36,256 nt of DNA from Actinomycetes bacterium (GTDB lineage Bacteria > Actinomycetota > Actinomycetes > Streptosporangiales > Streptosporangiaceae), in the NCBI GenBank assembly GCA_025964615.1, contig JAOPYM010000451.1, positions 1 to 36,256 on the forward strand, in the 5' to 3' direction. Under the pieces are notes generated by a model that saw only the letters and a program-made list of their open reading frames with translations, was not told the origin of the DNA and ran no database searches. A program made the position numbers and the translations under genes. Positions 10,637 to 20,205 of this stretch are shown in pieces (the first letter of the stretch is position 1; every line of letters starts with the position of its first letter).

Positions 10637-11219
10637 CCTGCAGTACACCGCAGCCCGATCAGGCGGGTCCTGGGAACTCCCCGGGCCCGACGTCCGCACG
10701 ATCGGGGTGGCCATCCCGATCCCCGACCCGTACGGCCCGGAGCTGAGGCGCTGGCGCGAGTCCTTCGGGGATCCGCAGGCCCGGTCGATACCGACGCACA
10801 TCACGCTGCTGCCGCCCACGCCGGTGGGGGCCGCCGAGCTGGCGGCGCTCGAGGAGCACCTCACTGGGGTGGCCGAGGGCGGTGAGCCCTTTCTGATCCG
10901 GCTGCGCGGCACGGGAACCTTCCGCCCGGTCTCGCCAGTGGTGTTCGTCGCGGTGGCCGAGGGCATCGGCGCCTGCGAGCAGGTCCAGGGCAAGGTACGG
11001 ACCGGCCCCCTGCACAGGGAACTGCAGTACCCGTACCATCCGCACGTGACCGTCGCCCACCACCTCGACGAGGCCCATCTCGACCGCGCCTACCGGGAGC
11101 TCGCCGGTTATGAGGCGCGCTTTGCCACGTGGGGGTTCTCGCTGTACGAACACGGTGACGACGGAGTGTGGCGGCCTCGCCGCGACTTCGCTTTCGGGGG
11201 TACGGTCCGCGGGTGGTGA
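10620..11219 (+). CDS. 2'-5' RNA ligase family protein
   Basis: Two HxT/HxTxxH-type motifs: [12 protein letters not shown] and [13 protein letters not shown]; start approximate (TTG 10620 or GTG 10626). Confidence 0.8.
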   Translation: MDVPADLQYTAARSGGSWELPGPDVRTIGVAIPIPDPYGPELRRWRESFGDPQARSIPTHITLLPPTPVGAAELAALEEHLTGVAEGGEPFLIRLRGTGTFRPVSPVVFVAVAEGIGACEQVQGKVRTGPLHRELQYPYHPHVTVAHHLDEAHLDRAYRELAGYEARFATWGFSLYEHGDDGVWRPRRDFAFGGTVRGW

Positions 11220-12133
11220 AAGTGATCGACTCGGTGATGCGCCGGTACGAGTCGGAGCACGAACGCGTTCTCGGGGTGCTGCGGACGGCGCGGCGGCGGT
11301 GGAGCTGGTTCGATCATCTGGCAGTCGCGCACGAGCGCTACCAGGAGCGGCGCGGCGACCGGATGGCGGCGGCGCTGACCTTCTTCGGGTTCCTGTCCTT
11401 CTTTCCGCTGGTGGCCCTCGCGTACGCGGCGCTCGGGTACGCCGTGTGGTTCAGCGACCAGGCCAGGCAGTCGCTGATCGACGCGATCAATTCGTGGCTG
11501 CCCGGTGTGTCCGAGGAGCTGCAGGTGGACCGGATCGCGCAGGCCCGCGTCGGCGCCGGGGCCATCGGCCTGGTCGGACTGCTGTTCGGCGGGCTCGGCT
11601 GGGCCTCGAACCTGCGCGCCTCGCTCCGTGAGATGTGGCTGAACGACCCGAAGGGAGGGAACTTCTTCCTCAAGAAGCTGGGCGACGTCGGGCTGCTGCT
11701 CTTCCTCGGCTCGGTGCTGATCCTGTCGGTCGGCGCCTCGACGCTGGCCGCGGCGGCGTCGAGCCGGGTGCTGTCCGCGCTGGGCCTGTCCGGCGTGCCG
11801 GGGGCGGACCTGGGGCTGCGGCTGCTTTCGGTGCTGGTGGCGATGGCCTTCGACACATGCATCTTCCTGGTGCTGTTCGCCCGGCTGTCCGGTACCAAGG
11901 CGCGCTGGCGGTCCCTGCTGGGCGGCGCGGTGCTCGGCGCCTTCGGCCTCGAGGTGCTCAAGCAGACGGCGACCTACCTGATCCGGCACACCACGTCCAA
12001 CCCGGTGTACGCCTCGTTCGCCGTCCTCGTGGGGGTGCTGATCTGGATGAACCTGGTCTCCCGGTTCCTGTTCTTCACCGCCGCCTGGACCGCCACCCGC
12101 GCGGCCGTCCGCACCGCCGACGCGGAGACCTGA
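11213..12133 (+). CDS. YihY/virulence factor BrkB family membrane protein
   Basis: DRMAAALTFFGFLSFFPLVALAYAALGY and multiple TM segments; start overlaps stop of upstream gene. Confidence 0.9.
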   Translation: MVKVIDSVMRRYESEHERVLGVLRTARRRWSWFDHLAVAHERYQERRGDRMAAALTFFGFLSFFPLVALAYAALGYAVWFSDQARQSLIDAINSWLPGVSEELQVDRIAQARVGAGAIGLVGLLFGGLGWASNLRASLREMWLNDPKGGNFFLKKLGDVGLLLFLGSVLILSVGASTLAAAASSRVLSALGLSGVPGADLGLRLLSVLVAMAFDTCIFLVLFARLSGTKARWRSLLGGAVLGAFGLEVLKQTATYLIRHTTSNPVYASFAVLVGVLIWMNLVSRFLFFTAAWTATRAAVRTADAET

Positions 12134-12136
12134 CGG

Positions 12137-13519
12137 CTATTTCCGGTTGGGTTGCTCCCAGGGCGGCAGGTCCCCCGGAGCCGCCGGCCCGGGATCCGGC
12201 GCACCGGACGACTCCGGTGCACTGAAGGGCTCCGGAGCGCCGAACGGCTCGAAGCGGACGAGCGGTGGGTCGCCGGGGAGCGCCTCCGGCGTGAACGGGC
12301 CGGGATCGGCCGGGGGCGGGGGTGAGGTCACCGTGACGGGCGGCGGCGGGCCGTCCACGGCGGGCGTACGGCGCCGCCGTACCAGGAACAGGATGCCCGC
12401 GAGGAGGATCACGCCGCCCCCGGCGCCGGCCGCCATCACCATCATGCTCGTGCCCGGCTTGGCGGCGGCCGATCTGCCTGCGCCGGCACCGGCCGAGCCG
12501 GGGGAGGCCGGCGCGGTGGCCTGGTGGGTGCCCACCGCGTCCACCAGGGTGCCCACCGGCTTCACCTTGCCGTCCGCCGCGAACCCCCAGTCGAGCAGCT
12601 TGACGGCGCTCTCCCAGAGCACCTCGCCATGCATGAGCGAGATGACGATGGTGTGCCCGTTGCGCCTGGCGGCGCCCACGAAGGTCTGCCCGGCGTGCAC
12701 GGTGTAGCCGTTCTTGCCGCCGATCATTCCTCGGTAGGCGTACGGCTCGCCGGGCAGCAGCCTGTCGTGGGAGTAGATCGGCTCGGTGGTGGTGGTCGTG
12801 GAACTCTTCTTCTGGCCCTTCTTGGGGGCCGGGACCGGGATCGGGAACTTCGCGTTGACCGTCGAGATGTAGTCCTTGAAGTCGGGCAGCTTCAGCCCCT
12901 GCTTCAGGAACAGCGCCAGGTCGTACGCGGAGGTGTGCTGGGTGTGCAGATTCAGGCCCAGGTCCACGTCCAGGCCGTTCGGTGAGGCCGCCAGGGTGTC
13001 GTCCGCCTGCAGCCTCCTGGCCTCGGCGTTCATGGCGTCCAGGGTGGCCTTGAGCCCGTTCCCGGTGGACGCCACGGCCAGTGCCGCGTCGTTGGCCGAC
13101 ATCAGCAGCATCGCCTTGAACAGGTCGTCGGCGCGGTATTTCAGCTTCGGCGTCATCCCGACCTTGGTGCCCTCCACGTCGCAGGTCTGCTGCGACGGCT
13201 GGATCAGGTCGCTCCGGTTCAGCTTGGGGATCAGCGTGATCGAGGTGAGGGTCTTGAGCGCGCTGGCGGGAAGGTACTGGCCGTGCGGGTCCTTGGCAGC
13301 GAGTACCTGGCCGGTGTCGACGTCGGCGATGATCCACGAAGAGGCGTCGATCTTCGGTGCGGCGGGGACTCCGGGCGTCGTGACCTCGATCACGCCGTGG
13401 CCTGCCAGCAGTGACCCGCCGACCGGCTCCGGGACCACCACCGCCCCGGCAGGGCAGGCCAAGGAGGCTGCGATCAGCGGCACGGTCAGCGCGGCGGACA
13501 CTCGGCGTACGGTTCGCAT
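12137..13519 (-). CDS. D-alanyl-D-alanine carboxypeptidase (S11 serine-type PBP) with C-terminal TM anchor
   Basis: Signal peptide; SxxK in YLPASALKTLTS; SAN in LLMSANDAAL; KNG in GGKNGYTVHAG. Confidence 0.9.
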   Translation of the reverse strand: MRTVRRVSAALTVPLIAASLACPAGAVVVPEPVGGSLLAGHGVIEVTTPGVPAAPKIDASSWIIADVDTGQVLAAKDPHGQYLPASALKTLTSITLIPKLNRSDLIQPSQQTCDVEGTKVGMTPKLKYRADDLFKAMLLMSANDAALAVASTGNGLKATLDAMNAEARRLQADDTLAASPNGLDVDLGLNLHTQHTSAYDLALFLKQGLKLPDFKDYISTVNAKFPIPVPAPKKGQKKSSTTTTTEPIYSHDRLLPGEPYAYRGMIGGKNGYTVHAGQTFVGAARRNGHTIVISLMHGEVLWESAVKLLDWGFAADGKVKPVGTLVDAVGTHQATAPASPGSAGAGAGRSAAAKPGTSMMVMAAGAGGGVILLAGILFLVRRRRTPAVDGPPPPVTVTSPPPPADPGPFTPEALPGDPPLVRFEPFGAPEPFSAPESSGAPDPGPAAPGDLPPWEQPNRK

Positions 13520-13740
13520 GATTTCAGAAATCGTAGGGGACTCTCCAGGTGAAGCCCACTAGGCCGGGCTGCGAGTTCGGTGAGAGCGGCCACGTCCGGC
13601 CGTCCCGGGCGCGCGTCGGGACGGCCCGCCCGGGCAATGACTCATGCGGTATGCGGCTGCATGATGGCAACAGGGTGTACTGGCCGAATTGCGTCACGTG
13701 CGCAGCATCGACCTGCAAGGATTCAGACTGGAGGTTTCTC

Positions 13741-14904
13741 GTGGCCATTGCGTTCAATGCGTCGCGCGGGGCGACGCTGGGTATCGAATGGGAACTACAG
13801 CTCATCGACGCCGAAACCAAGCACCTGAGGCAGGATGCCCGCGAGGTGCTGGCTGCGCTGCCCGGGCTCAGCCAGCAGGGTTTCTCGAAGCTCCGTCATG
13901 AACTGATGGAGTCGACTATCGAGGTCGTCACCGACGTGTGTCACACCGTGGGTCAGGCCAAGGCCGATCTGGCGCACAGCGTCGTCGAGCTGCAGAGGGT
14001 GGCGGCGGACCGCGGCATAGTCCTGGCCTGCGCGGGGACCCACCCGATCAGTGACTGGCGGGACGCGGTGATGGCACCCGTACAGCGCTACGCGGAACTG
14101 GTCGAGCAGATGCAGTGGCTGGCACGCCGGATCCAGACCTTCGGCGTGCACGTGCACGTGGGCATCACCGATCGGGAGAAGGCGATCCCGATCGTCAACG
14201 CGCTGTCGGCATACCTGCCGCACTTCCTCGCCCTGACCGCGTCCAGCCCATACTGGAGCGGCCACGACACCGGGCTGGCCTCCAGCCGCTCCATCGTCTT
14301 CGGCTCGCTGCCCACCGCGGGGCCGCCGCACTCGCTCAAGGACTGGGCCGAGTTCGAGGCATATATGGCGACTCTGCTGCGGGCCGGGACGATCCGGAGT
14401 ATCAAGGAGGTCTGGTGGGACATCCGCCCGCACCCGGACTTCGGCACGGTCGAGATCCGGATGTTCGACGGCATTCCCACCCTGCGTGAGGTCGGCATGG
14501 CAGCCGCGCTGTGCCAGAGTCTGGTCACGCTGTTCGAGCAGCAGTTGGATCGGGGGTATACGCTGCCGAGACCTGCCGCTTGGTGCGTAAGAGACAACAA
14601 ATGGCGCGCGACCAGGTATGGTCTCGACGCAGTCGTCATCACAGACGACACGGGCAACACCGCGCCGCTGCGCGATGATCTTTATGAACTGATCCGGGAG
14701 CTCGAACCCGTCGCTGATCGTCTCGGCTGTGCGGAAGAGCTGAAGGTGGCCAGTGACGTCCTTGACCAGGGCGCCTCATATGAACGCCAGCGCGCTATCC
14801 GCGCGGAGGGCGGAACGCTCGAAAACGTGGTCTCCGCGTCCATCCTGGAGTTCCGCGAGGACCGATTCGTCAGCCCGTGGGAGGTGACCCGTGCCGGGAC
14901 CTGA
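13741..14904 (+). CDS. Glutamate-cysteine ligase GCS2 / carboxylate-amine ligase (YbdK/EgtA-like)
   Basis: GIEWELQLIDAETKHL, FGVHVHVGI, RPHPDFGTVEIRMFDG; GTG start at 13741. Confidence 0.92.
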   Translation: MAIAFNASRGATLGIEWELQLIDAETKHLRQDAREVLAALPGLSQQGFSKLRHELMESTIEVVTDVCHTVGQAKADLAHSVVELQRVAADRGIVLACAGTHPISDWRDAVMAPVQRYAELVEQMQWLARRIQTFGVHVHVGITDREKAIPIVNALSAYLPHFLALTASSPYWSGHDTGLASSRSIVFGSLPTAGPPHSLKDWAEFEAYMATLLRAGTIRSIKEVWWDIRPHPDFGTVEIRMFDGIPTLREVGMAAALCQSLVTLFEQQLDRGYTLPRPAAWCVRDNKWRATRYGLDAVVITDDTGNTAPLRDDLYELIRELEPVADRLGCAEELKVASDVLDQGASYERQRAIRAEGGTLENVVSASILEFREDRFVSPWEVTRAGT

Positions 14905-14941
14905 ACCAGCGGGTGAGGAGGCGCCCGATGAGGGCGCCGTC

Positions 14942-16252
14942 ATGCCGAAGGGGGCAGACATGACGTACACCGGGCCCGGAGTGATGCCGGGATTTGAGGA
15001 CAGGCTTCCGCATGCCCGCGATGGCGCCGCCCTGCAGATGCAGCTGGACGCCTTCCTCGGAGCACATGAGGAGGGCCTGATCGGGTTCCGCCGCGATCTC
15101 CACATGCATCCCGAGCTCGGTTTCGCCGAGTACCGGACCACGGGCCGCATCGTCGAACGCCTGGAGGCCGCAGGGCTGAAGCCGGTCGTGCTGCCCAAGG
15201 GCACCGGGGTGATCTGCGACATCGGCCCGTCAGACGGGCCGACCGTGGCCCTGCGCGCCGACATCGACGCCCTGCCGCTCCTCGACGAGAAGCCCGACGT
15301 GCCGTACCGCTCCACGGTCGAGGGTGTCTGCCACGCGTGCGGTCACGACGTGCACACCACCGTCATGCTCGGCGCCGGGCTGTTCCTGGCCGGGCAGGCC
15401 GAGGCGGGGCTGCTGCCGGGCCGGGTACGGCTCATCTTCCAGCCCGCCGAGGAGACGCCGGGCGGGGCACTCGACGTCATCGCCGCCGGTGGCCTCGCCG
15501 GGGTGGACCGGATCTTCGCGGTGCACTGCGACCCCCGCGTGGAGGTGGGCGGTCTCGGCCTTCGGGTCGGCCCGATCACGGCCGCCTGCGACAAGGTCTT
15601 CGTCAAGGTCACCGGGCCCGGCGGGCACACCGCCCGGCCGCATCTGACGGCCGATCTGGTGTACGCGCTGGCCAAGATCGTGACTGAGCTCCCGGCGGCC
15701 CTGTCGCGGCGGGTCGACCCCCGTTCCAGCCTGTCCCTCGTGTGGGGCCGGATCGCCGCGGGCTCGGTGGCCAACGCGATCCCCGACGACGGCATCGCCG
15801 AGGGCACCGTCCGCTGCCTGGACGACGAGGCCTGGCACCGGGCGCCGGACATGATGAAGTCCCTGCTCCAGTCCGTGGCCAGCGCCTACGACGTGGAGGC
15901 CTCCCTGGAGTACGTCCGGGGGGTCGCACCGACCATCAACGACGCCACCAGCGTGCAGATGTTCCGGGACGCGGCGGGTCAGGTGCTGGGCGAGGACGCC
16001 GTGGTGCCCACTCCGCAGAGCCTCGGCGGTGACGACTTCGGGTGGTACCTGGAGAGCGTCCCCGGGGCGTACGCGCGGCTCGGCGTCCGGCCGCCCGGCG
16101 CAGGCGACTACGACATCCACCAGGGCGACTTCGACGTCGACGAGCGGTGCATCGCGTTCGGTGTACGGATCATGGCTGCGACCGCGCTGACGGCCCTGTG
16201 GGAGGGCCGCAGGCCGACCGGTGACGAGGCCGTCGACGCCGCCCTGATCTGA
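14942..16252 (+). CDS. M20 family amidohydrolase / metallopeptidase
   Basis: RRDLHMHPELGFAEYRTT, LRADIDALPLLDE, HACGHDVHTTVMLGAG, FQPAEETPGGA; possible GTG start at 14891 overlapping upstream CDS. Confidence 0.93.
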   Translation: MPKGADMTYTGPGVMPGFEDRLPHARDGAALQMQLDAFLGAHEEGLIGFRRDLHMHPELGFAEYRTTGRIVERLEAAGLKPVVLPKGTGVICDIGPSDGPTVALRADIDALPLLDEKPDVPYRSTVEGVCHACGHDVHTTVMLGAGLFLAGQAEAGLLPGRVRLIFQPAEETPGGALDVIAAGGLAGVDRIFAVHCDPRVEVGGLGLRVGPITAACDKVFVKVTGPGGHTARPHLTADLVYALAKIVTELPAALSRRVDPRSSLSLVWGRIAAGSVANAIPDDGIAEGTVRCLDDEAWHRAPDMMKSLLQSVASAYDVEASLEYVRGVAPTINDATSVQMFRDAAGQVLGEDAVVPTPQSLGGDDFGWYLESVPGAYARLGVRPPGAGDYDIHQGDFDVDERCIAFGVRIMAATALTALWEGRRPTGDEAVDAALI

Positions 16253-16269
16253 CGGAGGCCCGGCCGGCC

Positions 16270-17505
16270 TCAGGCCTTCACGTACGGGATGCCCTCGGCG
16301 GCGGGCGCGCGGACGTGGCCGACGAGGCCGGCCACCGCGAAGATGGTGGCGAGGTAGGGCGTCATGGACAGGAATGCCGTCGGCACCGGGGTGTTCAGCG
16401 GCTGCAACGAGATCGAGATGCCCTGCGCGAAGCCGAACAGCAGCGCGGCCGACAGCGAGCCCAGCGGGGACCAGCGGCCGAAGATCAGCGCCGCCAGGGC
16501 GATGAAACCCTGCCCGGCCGCCATGTCCTTGCCGAACGGTGCCCCCGATCCGAGGGTCATCCAGACGCCGCCGAGCCCGGAGATCAGGCCGGCCATGATG
16601 ACGTTGCGATAGCGGGTCGCGAGCACCCGGATGCCGACCGTCTCCGCCGCCGTCGGATGCTCGCCGACCGCCCGGGTCCGCAGCCCCCACCGGGTGTGGA
16701 AAAGACCGATCTGGACCGCCGCGATGAGCAGCACGGCCAGGTAGAAGATGATGTTCTGGTCGAACAGCACCGGGCCGACGACCGGGAGCGAGGCGAGGCC
16801 GGGAATCCGGATGTCGGCGAACGTGAGGGCCTTGTTGCGGTGGTTGGGGTCGGCCTGCAGCAACCGCTCGTACAGGAACCCCGTCAGCCCGGCGGCGAAC
16901 ACGTTGAGGACCACGCCGAGCACCACCTGCCCGACCAGATAGCGGTTGGCGAACACCGCGAGCAGTGCGCCGAGCAGGGCCCCGGCCAGGCACCCGGCGA
17001 TCAGCCCCGCCCACAGGCTGCCGCTGACCGAGCCGACGTACGCGGACGCGCAGGCCCCGACCAGGAACTGGCCCTCGATCGCCACGTTGATGATCCCGGA
17101 CCGCTCGCAGAGCAGACCGCAGAGCGAGCCGAGCACCAGCGGTACGGCGGCCAGCAGGGTCGCGTTCAGCAGGCCGGTGAAGGCCAGGCTCTGCCCGGCC
17201 GTACCCCACGTCAGGAAGGCCGCGACCAGGCAGGCCAGGAACCCGGCGATCGCCCAGGTCTGCAGGGCCGGACGAGCCAGCCGGAGCACCCCGAAGGTCA
17301 CACAGAGCGCACCCAGGCCGATGGCGGCCGGCCCGGCGGGGACCGTCAGGTCCGGCAGGTGGATGCTGCTCTTGCCCAGATAGTCGAAGCCGAACGCGGC
17401 CTTGGCGCCGTGCCCGGTCCGGCTGCCGAGACCGAACGCGACGATCGCGAACAGCCCGATGACGATCATCGAGCCTGCGGCCAGGTGCCGTCTCAACCGT
17501 TCCAT
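16270..17505 (-). CDS. BMP-type (nucleoside) ABC transporter permease
   Basis: ATG 17505 MERLRRHLAAG; LCERSGIINVAIEGQFLVGA; RAVGEHPTAAETVGI. Confidence 0.93.
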   Translation of the reverse strand: MERLRRHLAAGSMIVIGLFAIVAFGLGSRTGHGAKAAFGFDYLGKSSIHLPDLTVPAGPAAIGLGALCVTFGVLRLARPALQTWAIAGFLACLVAAFLTWGTAGQSLAFTGLLNATLLAAVPLVLGSLCGLLCERSGIINVAIEGQFLVGACASAYVGSVSGSLWAGLIAGCLAGALLGALLAVFANRYLVGQVVLGVVLNVFAAGLTGFLYERLLQADPNHRNKALTFADIRIPGLASLPVVGPVLFDQNIIFYLAVLLIAAVQIGLFHTRWGLRTRAVGEHPTAAETVGIRVLATRYRNVIMAGLISGLGGVWMTLGSGAPFGKDMAAGQGFIALAALIFGRWSPLGSLSAALLFGFAQGISISLQPLNTPVPTAFLSMTPYLATIFAVAGLVGHVRAPAAEGIPYVKA

Positions 17506-18698
17506 CCCTTCGCGGCCAGGGTGTTCGTGCCGCCGTTCTCGCCGCGCAGCCGGAAGATCGCCCGGATCAGCGGTGGTGCGGCCACGAACAGCACGATCAG
17601 CGACTGGATGACCGTGACGATCTCGATGGACACGCCCGCCGAGGCCTGCATCGCCCGCCCGCCCGCGTCCAGCGCGCCGAACAGCAGCGCCGCCAGCACG
17701 GTGCCGACGGGTGAGGCGCGGCCGAGGAGCGCCACCGTGATGGCGGTGAAGCCGAGCCCGGCGTCGATCTGCTGGGTCAGGGCGTTGTTCGCGTTGGCCG
17801 TACCGAGCACCTGGGAAACGCCGACCAGGCCCATCAGGCCGCCCGCGAGCAGCATCGCCATGATCTGGGTCCGGCCCACGCTCATCCCGGCTGTGCGAGC
17901 GGCACTCTGGTTCGCGCCCACCGTCCGCAGCTCGAAGCCCAGCGTCGAGCGGTTCAGCAGCCACCAGGCGAAACCGACCGCCGCGATGGCCAGCAGCAGC
18001 CCGGCGTTGACCCGCAGCGAGTCCCCGGCCAGATGCGGCAGCCGCGCCTGCGGCAGCACCGGCTTGGAGACCGGCTGCGGGTTGTTCGGGTCGCGGAACG
18101 CGTCGCTGGCGATCAGGTAGCCGAGCAGCAGGTACGCGACGTAGTTCAGCATGATCGTGACGATCACCTCGTGCGCGCCGGTCGCCGCCTTCAGCCAGCC
18201 GACCAGGCCGCCGTACGCCGCGCCGCCCGCGATCCCCGCGATGATCGCGGCGGGCAGCGCCAGGACCCCGGGGACGTGCAGGGTGAAACCGGCGTAGCAC
18301 GCGCAGATCGCACCGGCGATCAGCTGGCCCTGGCCGCCGATGTTGAACAGACCGGCCCGGAAGGCCAGCCCGATCGAGAGCCCGCCGAAGATCAGCGGGA
18401 TGGCCTCGGTGATCGTCTCGCTGATCGGCCGGAACGCCTCGGTGACACTCCCGGCGGTGCCCGGGTCGAAGATCGCGCCCTTCAGCATCGCGCCGTACGC
18501 CGCCGCGACCGCATGCCAGGACGAGGACAGCGCGTCGCCCGGGGCGGCGAAGAAGTAGCCGAACTTGCCCGGTACCTCAGGATCGGAGACGAGGATCAGC
18601 AGCGCCCCGACCAGCAGCGCGAGGAAGATCGCAAGCGCGGTGACCAACCAGGACGGGCCCTTCAGTACCGCGTCGAAGATCTTCCTATTCATGCGCAC
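17493..18698 (-). CDS. BMP-type (nucleoside) ABC transporter permease
   Basis: LIFGGLSIGLAFRAGLFNIGGQGQLIAGA; VIVTIMLNYVAYLL; RTVGANQSAARTAGM. Confidence 0.93.
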   Translation of the reverse strand: MRMNRKIFDAVLKGPSWLVTALAIFLALLVGALLILVSDPEVPGKFGYFFAAPGDALSSSWHAVAAAYGAMLKGAIFDPGTAGSVTEAFRPISETITEAIPLIFGGLSIGLAFRAGLFNIGGQGQLIAGAICACYAGFTLHVPGVLALPAAIIAGIAGGAAYGGLVGWLKAATGAHEVIVTIMLNYVAYLLLGYLIASDAFRDPNNPQPVSKPVLPQARLPHLAGDSLRVNAGLLLAIAAVGFAWWLLNRSTLGFELRTVGANQSAARTAGMSVGRTQIMAMLLAGGLMGLVGVSQVLGTANANNALTQQIDAGLGFTAITVALLGRASPVGTVLAALLFGALDAGGRAMQASAGVSIEIVTVIQSLIVLFVAAPPLIRAIFRLRGENGGTNTLAAKGWNG

Positions 18699-20205
18699 CC
18701 GCCATCAGCAACCCGATCCGCTCCCGGGAGGTCTCCGGCGGCACGATGCCCACGATCTTCCCCCGGAACATCACGGCGATCCGGTCTGCCAGCGCGAAGA
18801 TCTCGTCCAGTTCGGTGGAGATGATCAGGATCGGGCGGCCGAGCGCCCGCTCGGCCACGATCCGCTCATGGATGAACGCCATCGCGCCGACATCGACCCC
18901 GCGGGTCGGCTGGGCGGCCACCAGGAGCCGCAGCGGCCGCGACATCTCCCGCGCCACCACGACCTTCTGCTGGTTGCCACCGGACAGTGTGCCGACCGCC
19001 GCGTGCACGGACGTGGTGCGGATGTCGAACTCCGCGACCCGCTGCTCCGCGTTGTCCTGCACGGCCTTCACGTCGATGGAACCGTGCCGCCCGAACGGGG
19101 CGTCCCGGTACAGGTCGAGTACCAGGTTCTCCGCGACGGAGGCGCTCTCCACCAGCGCGTCGTGGCCGCGGTCCTCGGGGATGAAACCGACCCCGCCGCC
19201 CAGCACCTGGCGGGGCGTACGGCCGGAGAGCCGCGCGCCGTCCAGGGTGATGGTCCCGGTGGCGGTCCGCAGGCCGAGGATGGCCTCGGCCAGTTCGGTC
19301 TGCCCGTTGCCCTGCACGCCCGCGACCCCGAGGATCTCGCCGGGCCGGATGTCGAAGCTCACATCGTCGAGTACGGCTCGCCCCGACTCGTCGAGCACGG
19401 TCAGGTTCCGTACCTCGAAAACGGGCTCCGCACCGGCCGCGGCGGGCGGTTTGTCCACCGTGAGCCGGACGTCGCGGCCCACCATCAGCGCGGCCAGTTC
19501 GGCCTCGGAGTCGGACGGGTCGGCCGTACCGACCACTGCGCCGCGCCGGATCACGGTGATCCGGTCCGCGATCGCCTTGACCTCTTTCAGCTTGTGCGTG
19601 ATGAACACGATGGAGTGGCCCGCCTCGCGCAGCGCGCGCATCACGGTGAACAGCTCCTCGGTCTCCTGCGGGGTCAGCACCGCCGTCGGCTCGTCCAGGA
19701 TCAGCACCCTGGCGTTCCTGATCAGCGCCTTGACGATCTCCACCCGCTGCTGCACCCCGACCGGGAGGCCGCCGACCACCGCGTCCGGATCGACCTCGAG
19801 GCCGTACTTGCGGGAGATGTCCAGGACGTCCCGCCGGGCCCTCGCATGGTCGAGCAGACCGCCACGCCGGGTCCGCTCCTCGCCCAGCATGATGTTCTCC
19901 AGGACGGTGAACACCGGAATGAGCATGAAGTGCTGGTGCACCATCCCGATCCCGGCGGCGATCGCGTCCCGGGGACCCCGCACGACCAGGGGCTCGTCGT
20001 CGATCAGGAGCTGCCCCTCGTCCGGCTCGTACAGGCCGTACAGGATGTTCATGAGCGTGGACTTGCCGGCGCCGTTCTCGCCGAGCAGGCAGTGGATTTC
20101 GCCGGGGCGGACCTCCAGATCGATGCCATCGTTGGCCACCAGCGAACCGAACCGCTTGGTGATCCCGCGTAGCTCCAGAGATCCGCCCCCCGTGCCTTTG
20201 GTCAC
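18685..20205 (-). CDS. Nucleoside/sugar-type ABC transporter ATP-binding protein (two ABC domains)
   Basis: LLGENGAGKSTLMNILYG, LILDEPTAVLTPQE, second domain GVQGNGQTELAEAI and LSGGNQQKVVVAREM; GTG start 20205 overlaps upstream stop. Confidence 0.95.
   Translation of the reverse strand: MTKGTGGGSLELRGITKRFGSLVANDGIDLEVRPGEIHCLLGENGAGKSTLMNILYGLYEPDEGQLLIDDEPLVVRGPRDAIAAGIGMVHQHFMLIPVFTVLENIMLGEERTRRGGLLDHARARRDVLDISRKYGLEVDPDAVVGGLPVGVQQRVEIVKALIRNARVLILDEPTAVLTPQETEELFTVMRALREAGHSIVFITHKLKEVKAIADRITVIRRGAVVGTADPSDSEAELAALMVGRDVRLTVDKPPAAAGAEPVFEVRNLTVLDESGRAVLDDVSFDIRPGEILGVAGVQGNGQTELAEAILGLRTATGTITLDGARLSGRTPRQVLGGGVGFIPEDRGHDALVESASVAENLVLDLYRDAPFGRHGSIDVKAVQDNAEQRVAEFDIRTTSVHAAVGTLSGGNQQKVVVAREMSRPLRLLVAAQPTRGVDVGAMAFIHERIVAERALGRPILIISTELDEIFALADRIAVMFRGKIVGIVPPETSRERIGLLMAGAHE

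Noticed and set aside
16255-16271. GAGGCCCGGCCGGCCTC small inverted repeat between convergent genes
   Set aside because: 6-bp stem in GC-rich DNA; plausible bidirectional terminator but too weak to claim.
17815-17830. ctgggaaacgccgacc resembling part of the palindromic element
   Set aside because: Only a short core match inside a permease gene, with no second arm; chance similarity.
16315-18120. 601-aa plus-strand ORF
   Set aside because: Antisense to two well-supported ABC permease genes.
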